DNA from: Sulfidibacterium sp036244975
Lineage (GTDB): Bacteria; Bacteroidota; Bacteroidia; Bacteroidales; F082
Direction: 5' to 3'
DNA length: 64,000 bases
Assembly (NCBI GenBank): GCA_036244975.1
Contig: BTTE01000004.1
Location: forward strand, 9,885-73,884
The notes under the pieces were generated by a model. It was not told the origin of the DNA, searched no databases, and saw only the letters and a program-made list of their open reading frames with translations. This document shows positions 53,701 through 62,698 of this stretch, one piece after another. Position numbers and translations under genes: made by a program. How positions within the stretch are numbered: position 1 is the first letter of the stretch; each line of letters opens with the position of its first letter.

Positions 53701-56700
53701 GCTCTCTGATATATTTGCGGAGCAGTTGGTTGGAGCCTTCCATACGGGCTACGTCCGAATGGTGATTTCCTCTGCTAACAACGGCCATAATTTTGGTTTT
53801 ACCCGGTGAAAACAAGAGCCGTTCCATTTCCAACAGAATTTCGGCCATAATCAGGTCTTCGTCGGGCGCATCGAGTACATAATGGTTGGGTTCGTAGTTT
53901 AATTTGTTGGTTATATATTTCAACAAAGTGGATTTGCCGAAATGCGCCAATACCTGACTGAAAGGATGGTGCTTTATAGCCGGTATTTTAGAATAAACCT
54001 GCGGTAGAAGGTTCTCATAAACCGAAGTAAACGCCTTGCTTTGAATAAATTCGGACAGGCTGGAGCACCGTCCCGATTCTTCGGTAAATTCAATGACTGC
54101 ATTTTGTGAATCGTCAATGGAATGGATGCTTACACCACTCACGGACGGAGAGGCGTGATAAAGCGTCCACCGGTTATCAATAAGCAGACTTTGGAAAGGC
54201 TTCTTTTGAAGATTACGTATCAGGTAAAAGTCATCCAAAACCTGGTCAATGAAAGCCCGCTCGGAGGGTAAATAGAAAATCTCTTCTAACAAATCATCGG
54301 TACTGCGACCTTTGTTCTTTTCATTATTTTTGGCTTCATAAAAGAGACTCCAGTATTTAAGGACAATCTCCAGGGCGTTTTTTATCTCCTTACGGAAAAC
54401 ATCATAAGAAACTGTTGATCCTTCAAGATAGCCGCCAAGCGAAAAGCGCAGGAAGCCTGTTTGGTAAGGAATCACGGCAATACCACGTTGTTCGGCCAGT
54501 TTTTGGGTAAATTTTTCCAAATCCTGAAAAGAGAAAAAATAATTTAACTGAATATTGAGTAGGAAAGAGCCGTCAGAAGCCACCAGCCGTGCATATTTTC
54601 CCGCTTCCCCGTCTAAAAGTTCGGAAGTTGTTTCTTTGGCAATATCCAGCCGTTTCAGCGATTCGTTACGGAAGTTTTTATTCACACGGAATCCGTTGAG
54701 GGCGCCTACGAGTTGCTTTTGGTAATAAGCAAAAAAAGGTTCGTCTTTGTATTTAAAATCATCGGGAAGTTCCAGCATGTTGAGTTTGTCGATGGAAACC
54801 ATTTCGTTCAGCAGAAAAATGTGCAGCAGACTGCCTTCAAAACTCATTTTCAGGCTGTTGTCGCTTTTTCTTTTGCTTCTGTGGTCGGATTGTTCGGCAC
54901 AAGTACTTATGATGTACTGTTCGATGAGCCGTTTTATTTTCTCCCGTGAAGCGTTCCGCGGCAATTTTTCCTCCAGGATGTTTTTAATGCGTTTGGCTTG
55001 CTGGGCGGTTTCCAGAATATTCACAAGCATATACAATGAGTTGGTATTCCCGGTTTCTTTGTTGTTTTTATTACGGGCAAATTCGATAACTTCTTTTTTC
55101 GCCGGGGTGGCTACAATTGCACCCAGCCTGTCGCCTGTTGCACCAAGATTTTTTGTAGTGGAAATAGACGAAACCATGTTCAGCCGGGTGTATTTCTGAT
55201 TCAGGTTGTCCATCACATAACGTGATATGGTGCGCCACTTGGGCTCGGCAGGATCTTTGGTTTTAACCGTATCGTTATAAGCCTCATCAAGAAACAGTGT
55301 TATCTTGCTGATACTTACGAATTTAATAAAACGCAACAAAGCCGGGTTATTAAAATCAGAATAACCTGAAGGGTTGGCCGGGTCGTTAATGACAATGGTC
55401 AGGTTTTCACAAAAACGATCCCATATATTTCCGGATTCATCAAAAATTTGAAAAGTGTTTTTCATACGTTCGAGCCGGAGTGTTAACCGGTCAAAATCTA
55501 TTCTTCCTTCGGGGGTAATGCCTATCTCGAGGTCGAAAGGATTAATATCGAAACGGTCGGTGGGAAACAGATCAAGGTATTCCCAGGAGGAATATTTGTT
55601 GAAAAGGATATAGGGTTTCAGCACTTTGTCTTCTTTGCCAAAGAGCACATCGCGGATAATCATTTGTACGTCATCCGAAATAGAAGTCTTCTTCAGATTG
55701 GTAAGGTTGCTGATAAACTCTTTGATGATGTGCTGTTCTCCGGACGTAAGCGTGTTGTATTTCTCCAGAATTCCGAGGTCGATAAGCACATTTGTCAATC
55801 GGCCTTCATTATCAGATTCATTTTCAGCTTTGATAATGTATTGTTTGTATTTTTCAAGAAACAGGTTGATACCGAAATTTTTATGAAAATGATTTTTCAA
55901 TGTACGCTGATAGGTGTCGGGATAGAGGTTGAGAATGACCCGGCAGCGTTCAACAATTTCATTGCTAATGGGCTTTAGCTTTCGCTGAAGCAAAAAATCG
56001 CCGTAAGTTTTAATTTGGTTTCTGCCGCCGCCTTCCACTACGGTGGCGATGTGCAATTTTTTTGTTCCGGAGTAAAAATATTCTAATGTCCGTTCTTCAA
56101 AAGCGGCAATAAGTGTCTTATTCAGCGTCTTTTGGCGGACGCCATCGGCACAACGAATGATGAGGTCCAAGTAGTTGCTGAGCTTTTCAAGGGTGTATTT
56201 ATCTTTGATAATCTGCCGCGAGAATTCATCAAATTTGAAAAGGCTCAGGTTTTTCTCCGGATTATCCGTTACGCCAAGTTGTTCTTTTTTAAGCTGATTC
56301 AATTCTGTTTCGTACGAAGCGATTTTCTCATCCATACGCGATTTGAATTTTTGCAGGTTTGTGAGGCTCACTTTTTCAAGAATCAGCCGGAGGTTCATTT
56401 GGCTGTTGGCCAGTGCGCCGAGTTTTTTGGTATGCACCTTATCCAGGCTTTGAATGATTTTGTTGTTAAAACAATAGACCAGGCTGATATTGGTGCGTAT
56501 GGCCATGGGCGAATTATCCACAAAAATCATTCGGGTCAGGTAAGGAAACCATTTGAGATTGCTAAAAGGGTTGTGGATAATCGATTGTACTTTAATAGCG
56601 AAAACGGCAGTATTATTTTCCTGAATTTTTTGAAAGAGCTGTTCCTCGTTTTCATAATTGACCACCACGACCTGTTCCGGATGAAAAAGCTCTTCTTTCA

Positions 56701-57400
56701 GCAGGCTGATGGTTGTGTCGGGACTACCGCTTACAACGGTTGTCAATAAACCGTTAAGCCCTTTAAAATAAGTGTTTTGCGACATTCTTTCCAGGAAGTC
56801 CTTTTTTTCTGCACCGGTGGTATAATGAGCACTTTGAACGACCATTTGTTCCAGTACATCCATCAGATAATTCCACTGCAATTTTTCCCGGTCATCATAA
56901 ATTCCCAACACTTCCCGGAAACGGCGCAGCACGGTAACTTCTTCGCCAAGCAAGATGCTGAAACGGAATTTTAAATTGGCACGGGTAAACGGAGGCGTGC
57001 CCATGGAAAAATCCTGAAATCCCAGTACTTTTCGTGCTTCTTCCTGTTTTTCATCATTGATAAGTTCGGTATCCATGAGGTTTATCAGCCTGTTGCGAAA
57101 ACGATTCAACCGGGAACGATACTGAAAAGCTTTAGACTCTTCGTGAGGAAATAGCATAAGCGAAACATCTCCGTAAGATTGGAAAGCTTCTTTTAATACC
57201 AGCAACTGGCGGTAAATTTCCTTTTGCTGATAAACCGGATCGTCTGGTTCCTCATAGCAAAGCCGGTAAAAATTCTTCAATAAATCCATATAATGGGAAG
57301 GCAGAAAATTTTCGGCTTTAGGCCGTAACGCCAAATAGAGATCAATAAAGTCAAGGGCATCTTCGCCCAATTTCAGATTTGCTTTTTTTAGTGTTCGCAT
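50774..57400 (-). CDS. Giant 2208-residue protein: PLP aminotransferase-like domain plus HPr kinase/PEPCK-like P-loop domain
   Basis: One uninterrupted frame from the ATG at 57400. Residues 1-590 are mainly helical, with a small alpha/beta section near 215-300 and a coiled coil near 345-375; no known domain recognised. About 590-1020 is a fold-type-I PLP enzyme: NDPANPSGY (672-680), FLDEAY (703-708), Schiff-base Lys750 in SSISTTKNLGATGDRLGA with Arg758, and FLRFSLGG near 985. Residues 1020-1630 are unassigned. About 1630-1960 carries GGIPIHGSMF, Walker A GDSGVGKSE (1696-1704), AGDMLHLFPD and DIMLTASNFAREEAG, resembling HPr kinase and ATP-type PEP carboxykinase. The last 250 residues are helical and charged. 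No signal peptide or membrane segment, so it is cytoplasmic. Single gene with its own promoter box. The substrate is unknown. Confidence 0.8.
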   Translation of the reverse strand: MRTLKKANLKLGEDALDFIDLYLALRPKAENFLPSHYMDLLKNFYRLCYEEPDDPVYQQKEIYRQLLVLKEAFQSYGDVSLMLFPHEESKAFQYRSRLNRFRNRLINLMDTELINDEKQEEARKVLGFQDFSMGTPPFTRANLKFRFSILLGEEVTVLRRFREVLGIYDDREKLQWNYLMDVLEQMVVQSAHYTTGAEKKDFLERMSQNTYFKGLNGLLTTVVSGSPDTTISLLKEELFHPEQVVVVNYENEEQLFQKIQENNTAVFAIKVQSIIHNPFSNLKWFPYLTRMIFVDNSPMAIRTNISLVYCFNNKIIQSLDKVHTKKLGALANSQMNLRLILEKVSLTNLQKFKSRMDEKIASYETELNQLKKEQLGVTDNPEKNLSLFKFDEFSRQIIKDKYTLEKLSNYLDLIIRCADGVRQKTLNKTLIAAFEERTLEYFYSGTKKLHIATVVEGGGRNQIKTYGDFLLQRKLKPISNEIVERCRVILNLYPDTYQRTLKNHFHKNFGINLFLEKYKQYIIKAENESDNEGRLTNVLIDLGILEKYNTLTSGEQHIIKEFISNLTNLKKTSISDDVQMIIRDVLFGKEDKVLKPYILFNKYSSWEYLDLFPTDRFDINPFDLEIGITPEGRIDFDRLTLRLERMKNTFQIFDESGNIWDRFCENLTIVINDPANPSGYSDFNNPALLRFIKFVSISKITLFLDEAYNDTVKTKDPAEPKWRTISRYVMDNLNQKYTRLNMVSSISTTKNLGATGDRLGAIVATPAKKEVIEFARNKNNKETGNTNSLYMLVNILETAQQAKRIKNILEEKLPRNASREKIKRLIEQYIISTCAEQSDHRSKRKSDNSLKMSFEGSLLHIFLLNEMVSIDKLNMLELPDDFKYKDEPFFAYYQKQLVGALNGFRVNKNFRNESLKRLDIAKETTSELLDGEAGKYARLVASDGSFLLNIQLNYFFSFQDLEKFTQKLAEQRGIAVIPYQTGFLRFSLGGYLEGSTVSYDVFRKEIKNALEIVLKYWSLFYEAKNNEKNKGRSTDDLLEEIFYLPSERAFIDQVLDDFYLIRNLQKKPFQSLLIDNRWTLYHASPSVSGVSIHSIDDSQNAVIEFTEESGRCSSLSEFIQSKAFTSVYENLLPQVYSKIPAIKHHPFSQVLAHFGKSTLLKYITNKLNYEPNHYVLDAPDEDLIMAEILLEMERLLFSPGKTKIMAVVSRGNHHSDVARMEGSNQLLRKYIRELMLHFNLPFENDPPAPSMSELIHSISENFTEIIGINLNSIDLNNTLKFFSDGVYQNMVNENLTIGKKLFGDINRRIHEKVNSSELTAAQRIAYLYLLTEKSHFKTNLTGIFRSFQQQTDKLKERKAESLVNDFLYAALPDEWHLLWDEVSESGNKKVSAENLHQETRWFVLFLIQLINNTRSNEHYYPYVHTVMRLSEAVFLKQNSAINEMVQHGISVYEHFDIKQHALVKNQEIHLEWIPRMLSQCGVIGTEQNVQTHTRIATDSKKREFAYHRLDRLHGEKDKQEKIAVLAQKNSNEYIKVLDTRPMPSFFLNRLEQFIGNMDAGDYRCKIFNGGLVNELFVFHKSYIKYLTDNFRLMEKQEVSLEDIRQFVPDTICFYGFPEKLISFPQIGYFDIPGPRGNIKAIVAPLRKEVDYFGNIKKPRLTVMNEKIKELGGIPIHGSMFAVEEEDGAVFVVQISGDSGVGKSEMLAAMMLKWMMKNLTGVRSLKMIAGDMLHLFPDKEGNLYGIGTEEGDFSRVTDFDPDYIKYYYTLFESASDSNVEDLNSRSTISGLCDVSMPYKIDIMLTASNFAREEAGITRYENPENFILYRNSHGERKEKATSGDNPNFQRTLLRYTGDKNIVEVMDRHGAYIDDVLDWEYDDYTGHSYLCSSYKMIDEINLEEMVNKIFVDKKFCEGDKEWTISGVDFDIIKNRFVAAVVSEDEEKQQIIDRNLFNTLFDSLASTPAGQPFVAEEGEFESKKHLIEALKTGEGKKVQLGILSTDIGRKGKEITGPQIAAEDMRRLIREVRNKRPDINTNKNRVKNLIREKYAAVFDPQESNAEIDRYNFWLWQMELMRKAELVRIDQPDEEIDLSNLKVRLDSTREFQPLLITPNMNMEISAMSETYQQLLHLPHINVMVEVFKSFPDKVFVADNYAWETQVNNTILQLLMLNHHILTDDLTKGMLMHKVDRETLAAAKQAALEILKGKQ

Positions 57401-57486
57401 GGCTCATTGTTTTTTAAATATCTCGCCGGAAAAGGGTGCTGTTTCCGTTTATCTGTACTCTTTTTGAACATCTTCTCCCTGCGAAA

Positions 57487-57494
57487 CAAAATTA
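57487..57494 (-). promoter_or_regulatory. -7 box (TAATTTTG) for the giant gene
   Basis: Minus-strand TAnnTTTG, 87 bases before the ATG at 57400, giving a moderately long leader. Confidence 0.4.
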
Positions 57495-57575
57495 ATACTT
57501 AATTTATTCTTTTTCAGCCTTTCAGCTGTATTTTTTATACTTCTCTCTTTGAACGTCTTTTACTTTTATCCTAAA

Positions 57576-57606
57576 AAAGGCCGAAAACTGTTTGCTTCCG
57601 GCCTTT
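57576..57606 (-). terminator. Terminator after asnB
   Basis: AAAGGCCG (57576-57583) pairs perfectly with CGGCCTTT (57599-57606). On the minus strand a run of T follows. It lies 22 bases beyond the asnB stop. Confidence 0.78.
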
Positions 57607-57628
57607 GGTTTATTATTCTTTAAAAATC

Positions 57629-59293
57629 TTAGTAAGATTTTTTATGAACCTGTTGAACCGCCCGGCCGGAAGGGTCAATCACATTATTCAGCGAATTATC
57701 CCATGCCAGAGCTTCCGGTGTGCTGCAAGCCACCGATTTACCTCCCGGAACGCATTTGGCAGCCTGATCACCGGAAAAAAAGTCATTAAAAATGGTACGG
57801 TAAAAATGGGCTTCTTTCGTCATGGGCGTGTTGATGGGGAAACGATAAGCTGCCTTTTCAAGTTCCAGGTCTGTTACCTGTTTGGCAGCAACTTCTTTCA
57901 ACGTGTCAATCCAGTTATAACCAACCCCATCGGAAAACTGCTCTTTTTGCCTCCACAACACCTCTTCGGGCAGATAATCGCTGAAGATTTCGCGCAGAAT
58001 GTGTTTTTCCATTTTTCCATCTTTCACCAGTTTGTCTTCCGGATTAATGCGCATGGCCACATCCAGGAATTCTTTGTCGAGGAAAGGTACACGGGCTTCC
58101 ACACCCCAGGCAGCCATGGATTTGTTGGCACGTAAGCAGTCGAAAAGATGCAGTTGCGTAATTTTTCGCACGGTTTCCTCGTGTAGCGCTTTGGCATCAG
58201 GCGCTTTGTGAAAATAGAGATACCCGCCGAATATTTCATCGGCGCCTTCGCCCGATAAAACCATTTTTACGCCCATGGAGCGAATTTTCCGTGCCATTAG
58301 ATACATAGGAGTTGCCGCCCGAATGGTGGTTACATCGTATGTTTCAAGATGATAAATAACATCGCGTACCGCATCCAAACCTTCCTGAACGGTGTAAACG
58401 AATGAGTGATGAACAGAGCCGATATAATCGGCTACTTTTTTTGCGGCTATCAAATCGGGAGAGTCTTTCAGCCCGATGGAAAAAGAGTGTACCTGCGGCC
58501 ACCAGGCTTCCTGCATATCGGATGTTTCAATCCGCCGCTGGGCGAATTTCCGGACAACGGCGGCAATAATGGACGAATCGAGTCCGCCGGAAAGCAGAAC
58601 GCCGTAAGGAACATCCGACATAAGCTGGCGATGTACGGCATTTTCAAGCGCCTGTTTCAGCTGTTTTTTATCGGTACTGTTGTTCCTGACTGCGTCGTAT
58701 GATTCCCAGTCGCGTTGGTAATGACGAACAAATTTTTGATCTTTGCTGCTGAAGTAATGTCCGGGAGGAAACTCCTCGATTTTGGTACAATGACCGATAA
58801 GCGCTTTCATTTCGGAAGCTATATAGAAGTTTCCCATTTCGTCGTAACCGTAATACAAAGGCACAATACCGATGTGGTCGCGACCGATAAAGTAGGACTG
58901 GTCCTGGTTGTCGTAAAGAACAAAGGCAAAGATACCATTCAGGTCCTCCAGAAAATCCGTTCCTTTTTCAAGGTAAAGTGCATTAATAACCTCACAGTCC
59001 GATTTGGTTTGGAAATCGTAAGGGTTTTTCAGGTTCTCTTCCAATTTACGATGATTATAAATTTCGCCGTTTACAGCCAACGCGAGCCGGCCATCAGCAC
59101 TCATCAACGGCTGTGCACCGTTTTCCACATCTACAATCGATAACCGTTCGTGAACCAGGATAGCTTCTTCGTTTACATAAATCCCGGACCAGTCCGGGCC
59201 ACGGTGGCGCATGGTTTTCGACATTTCCAACGCCTGTTCCCGCAGACCTGCCGCTCCGGTTTTAATGTCCAGAATACCGAGAATTGAACACAT
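57629..59293 (-). CDS. asnB: Asparagine synthase B (glutamine-hydrolysing)
   Basis: 554 residues, the AsnB length. The catalytic Cys2 follows the initiator Met (MCSILGILD). MRHRGPDWSG, LSIVDVENGAQPL and VNGEIYNH are the Ntn glutaminase motifs. The synthetase domain has the PPi loop LLSGGLDSSIIAAV and GEGADEIFGGYLYF. It makes asparagine from aspartate, ATP and glutamine. Monocistronic, with a -7 box upstream and a hairpin terminator downstream. Confidence 0.96.
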   Translation of the reverse strand: MCSILGILDIKTGAAGLREQALEMSKTMRHRGPDWSGIYVNEEAILVHERLSIVDVENGAQPLMSADGRLALAVNGEIYNHRKLEENLKNPYDFQTKSDCEVINALYLEKGTDFLEDLNGIFAFVLYDNQDQSYFIGRDHIGIVPLYYGYDEMGNFYIASEMKALIGHCTKIEEFPPGHYFSSKDQKFVRHYQRDWESYDAVRNNSTDKKQLKQALENAVHRQLMSDVPYGVLLSGGLDSSIIAAVVRKFAQRRIETSDMQEAWWPQVHSFSIGLKDSPDLIAAKKVADYIGSVHHSFVYTVQEGLDAVRDVIYHLETYDVTTIRAATPMYLMARKIRSMGVKMVLSGEGADEIFGGYLYFHKAPDAKALHEETVRKITQLHLFDCLRANKSMAAWGVEARVPFLDKEFLDVAMRINPEDKLVKDGKMEKHILREIFSDYLPEEVLWRQKEQFSDGVGYNWIDTLKEVAAKQVTDLELEKAAYRFPINTPMTKEAHFYRTIFNDFFSGDQAAKCVPGGKSVACSTPEALAWDNSLNNVIDPSGRAVQQVHKKSY

Positions 59294-59714
59294 GATAACT
59301 TCCTTTTCCTTTACCTTGATTTACGGAAACAAAACTATTATTATTTTCAATAAAACAAAGGCTTAAAAAAATTTTGTTTCGTTCCCGGTAAGAGATAAAA
59401 TGTTTTCATACAAAAAAGACAGAAAACAGACGGTTTCAATCGTTTGAGGAAAAATCCTGATTATCAATCTGTCTCCGGCAAGAAATTCCGATCGGCAGAA
59501 AATAGTCCACTGTTTTTATGATTGAACCGTTTTCAAAAAGTTGCTTGCGGAGTTTGGTTCCGGCGGAGTAAAAGGTAATCAATTTTTTTACTGCAAGAGG
59601 GAATTCATTAACCAAGGCACTCAAAAAAGAGGTCAACATATTTCAGGCATTGACACAATGTACAACTTTCCACTAAGTTTGCAGCAGAACCAAGAAAGTA
59701 TAGAAAAAACCTCT
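59294..59714. other. 421-base gap with asnB promoter box and one weak ORF
   Basis: A minus-strand -7 box (TAGTTTTG, 59330-59337) lies 37 bases before the asnB ATG. A 67-codon frame on the minus strand (59436-59639) has no recognisable family, no promoter box and no clear ribosome site; I do not call it a gene. Nothing else is visible. Confidence 0.45.
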
Positions 59715-62690
59715 TTATTCCTGCTCTTTCAATATTGCATCATAAAGCACCTGCTGTATGGATGTTCTGATATTCAACTGATAAATTTTGTGGTTTAGCC
59801 GCGTGGGATAAACGCGGTTGGAAAGAAAAATATACAGGAGGTTTTCTTTCGGGTCAACCCAAAAGAAGGTTCCCGTATAACCCGAGTGTCCAAAACTTGA
59901 AGGGCTGGAGCTTTTGGCCGGATAGGCTTTGTTTTCAGGTAACGTATCATTTCCGAGCAAAGGTTTATCAAAGCCGAGGCCCCGCCGGTTTCCGTTTTCA
60001 GGATATTGGTAACGGGTAAATTGCTCCATGGTAGTATCTGAAATAAATTGCTTCCCACCGAAAAATCCCATTTGCAGATACATTTGTGCCATTTTTGCCA
60101 GATCATTGGCTGTGCCAAACAAACCGGCATTTCCTGAAATACCTCCCATCATAGCGGCTCCTTCATCATGTACATATCCGTGAATGTGTACTTTACGGAA
60201 AAAAGTATCAATTTCCGTAGGGACAATGTCCTGCAAAGGAAAATGCCGGTAAGGATTAAAAGTGAGGGTATAAGCGCCCAAAGGATGATAAAAATTCTTT
60301 TTGAGAAAAGCTTCAAAATCTTCTCCGGTTAAATTTTTAACGATTTGAGGAGCAAGATAAAAAAACAAACCCGAGTAGAGATATTTTTTTACAGGAGATA
60401 CCGGTGATTTCTTGATTTCACGATACATGGTTTTCCGGTAGTTTTTATTTAAAAAAAGATGAGGTGATACCGGCACATTAAAGCGGGAAGAAGAATCATA
60501 GCGGAAAATTCTTCTTTTAAATTTTCCATTCGTTTTTACGGTTTTTCTCCAGTAAGGAATCCACGCCTGCAACCCGGCTTGATGTGCAAGAATTTCCCGT
60601 AAGGTCATGGTGTTTTTATTGGAATGTTTGAAAGCAGGCCAATACGCATCAACCGGCACATCCAATTTAAGTTTACCCTGATCGTAGAGTTTCATAATAG
60701 CCGGAAGAGAAGCCATAACTTTCGTTACGGAAGCAAAATCATAAAGATCATTGTTTTCATCTTTTTCCCTGTCGTAATAAGTGTGATACCCATAAGATTT
60801 ATGGAAAACTACCGCCCCGTTTCGGACTACGAGCACTTCAGATCCCGGATAGGCCTTGGCTTTAATACCTGCCTGTGCTATGGAATCGACCATTTTGTTC
60901 AGATAAACCGAATTCATGCCTTCCTCTTCAGGAATGGTATAAGAGAGTCGGGAAAGCGATGGCGTGAAAATCCCGTGGTTGATAGGAAAATGATCCAGCC
61001 GGACAGGAAGTGTCCCCCGAGAACCAAACGCCCCAAAAATAAGCTGTGCCGCTAAATTCTGAAATAAAGGACTGTCTTCATAAGTCAGCACAAGCCCTGT
61101 CGCTTTTTCGATGCCGGGCATTTTGTTCAGCAAAAACGGATTTCCAAAAACCGTAACAATTGTTTTGTGAGAAGCTATCAGCTTTTGCAAAAAAGTTAAC
61201 ATATCAGGAGTAATACCAAAATTCCTTCCGGGATACTGGCTCAGGTTGGTCAATCCGACAATAACGAGGTTATATGGTTTTAACCGGGACAGCAGAAGGC
61301 TGTCGGAAACAACCGTATTGCCTTGTGTCCAAAAAAAGTTTGTTGTCCGGGTGTAATTCGCCAACATTTTCTGAAAAGGAATTTCCGTTTTACTACCGAT
61401 TGCCAAGGTGGCAATACGCTGTTGACTAAGATTTCGCACCGGAATAATATTATTGCTGTCGCGGAGTACCGTAAGAGAAGCCCGGATAAGTTTGCGGTTC
61501 AATATTTTAGCCGAAGGTAAATTCAAATCACGGATCAGGTTGATGGTGTCAATAGGTTGCCAATGATTTAAGCCTGCCCAATATTTGGCAGCAAGCACTT
61601 TTTTGCAACGTTGATTAATATCATCCCACGAAATAAGACCTTTAGCCACAGCCTCTTTAATCTTTTTGATGGCAAGCGGGACATCCTGAACAAATTCCAA
61701 AATATCATTGCCGGCAACCAGCGCTTTGGCTTCCACCACTCCGGGCGGAAAGTATTTGGTTACCCCTTTCATGTTCAGGGCATCCGAAATGATCAGTCCC
61801 CGGAATCCCAAACTGTCTTTTAAAATACCCGTAACAATGGGTTTGGAAAGAGAAGAAGCCAAATGTGGCGTTGAGTCAAGCGCCGGGACATACAAATGTG
61901 CCGTCATTATGGCGGACACCCCGGCTTTTATCATTTGCTGAAAAGGATAAAGTTCGAGCGTATCCAACCTTTCACGGCTAAAGGGAACTACGGGAAGTGT
62001 TTTATGCGAATCGGTACCGGTATCCCCATGGCCGGGAAAATGTTTGGCTGTAGCCAAAATGCCTTCATCCTGCATTCCTTTCATATAAGCAATGCCTTTG
62101 TCGGCTACCTTTTTTTTGTCCATGCCGAAAGAGCGGAAGTTAATCACCGGATTATCGGGATTGCTGTTGATGTCCACCACGGGAGCCAGATTCATTTGGA
62201 CACCTGTCCGTTTAAGTTCTCTTCCTACTTCGCGGCCCATCTGGTAAATCAAGCTGTCATTACCAATAGCCCCCAACGCCATTTGATAAGGAAAATGTAT
62301 GGTGTGTTTCAGACGCATAGCCAGACCCCATTCGGCATCCATGGCTATCATCAAAGGCACTTTCGACTGCGACTGGTAATAATTGGTCAGCATGGCCTGC
62401 TTTTGCGGGGTTCCCTGAAAAAATATCAGGCCGCCGATTTTATATTTTCGGATTAAATCGGTGATGGCTACTTCGTGAGATATGCCCCGGTTGGAATAAG
62501 CAGCCACAAAAATCAGTTGCGCTATTTTCTCATTACTATCTAAAGAGTTAAATACGGAATCAACCCAATGTGTTTCCAAATCTTTCCGGAAAGCGGGGGT
62601 TGAAGATTCTTTTTGGGCTGTGACAGTCGTAATACCGGCCATCCAAAACAACAAACAGGCAACTGTTAGTTGTAAATAATTATGTTTCAT
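59715..62690 (-). CDS. GH3 beta-N-acetylhexosaminidase fused to a serine beta-lactamase-like domain
   Basis: 991 residues from MKHNYLQL; another ATG lies two codons upstream, where the numbering below begins. The signal peptide ends near GITTVTAQ. The GH3 domain (about 45-375) has the NagZ-type loop KHFPGHGDTGTDSH (218-231) with its His/Asp general acid pair, and nucleophile Asp305 in ISDALNMKGV. A GH3 C-terminal-like domain follows (about 395-580). The last ~390 residues are a class C beta-lactamase/serine hydrolase: Ser656-x-x-Lys659 (FASVTK), YSG (774-776) and HSG (937-939). It probably trims N-acetylglucosamine from muropeptides and acts on peptide or ester bonds in the periplasm. It lies 8 bases behind murQ, in one operon. 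Confidence 0.92.
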   Translation of the reverse strand: MKHNYLQLTVACLLFWMAGITTVTAQKESSTPAFRKDLETHWVDSVFNSLDSNEKIAQLIFVAAYSNRGISHEVAITDLIRKYKIGGLIFFQGTPQKQAMLTNYYQSQSKVPLMIAMDAEWGLAMRLKHTIHFPYQMALGAIGNDSLIYQMGREVGRELKRTGVQMNLAPVVDINSNPDNPVINFRSFGMDKKKVADKGIAYMKGMQDEGILATAKHFPGHGDTGTDSHKTLPVVPFSRERLDTLELYPFQQMIKAGVSAIMTAHLYVPALDSTPHLASSLSKPIVTGILKDSLGFRGLIISDALNMKGVTKYFPPGVVEAKALVAGNDILEFVQDVPLAIKKIKEAVAKGLISWDDINQRCKKVLAAKYWAGLNHWQPIDTINLIRDLNLPSAKILNRKLIRASLTVLRDSNNIIPVRNLSQQRIATLAIGSKTEIPFQKMLANYTRTTNFFWTQGNTVVSDSLLLSRLKPYNLVIVGLTNLSQYPGRNFGITPDMLTFLQKLIASHKTIVTVFGNPFLLNKMPGIEKATGLVLTYEDSPLFQNLAAQLIFGAFGSRGTLPVRLDHFPINHGIFTPSLSRLSYTIPEEEGMNSVYLNKMVDSIAQAGIKAKAYPGSEVLVVRNGAVVFHKSYGYHTYYDREKDENNDLYDFASVTKVMASLPAIMKLYDQGKLKLDVPVDAYWPAFKHSNKNTMTLREILAHQAGLQAWIPYWRKTVKTNGKFKRRIFRYDSSSRFNVPVSPHLFLNKNYRKTMYREIKKSPVSPVKKYLYSGLFFYLAPQIVKNLTGEDFEAFLKKNFYHPLGAYTLTFNPYRHFPLQDIVPTEIDTFFRKVHIHGYVHDEGAAMMGGISGNAGLFGTANDLAKMAQMYLQMGFFGGKQFISDTTMEQFTRYQYPENGNRRGLGFDKPLLGNDTLPENKAYPAKSSSPSSFGHSGYTGTFFWVDPKENLLYIFLSNRVYPTRLNHKIYQLNIRTSIQQVLYDAILKEQE

Positions 62691-62698
62691 TATCATTA

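Noticed and set aside
59436..59639. 67-codon minus-strand frame between asnB and the GH3 gene
   Set aside because: No recognisable homology, promoter box or ribosome site; too little to call a gene.
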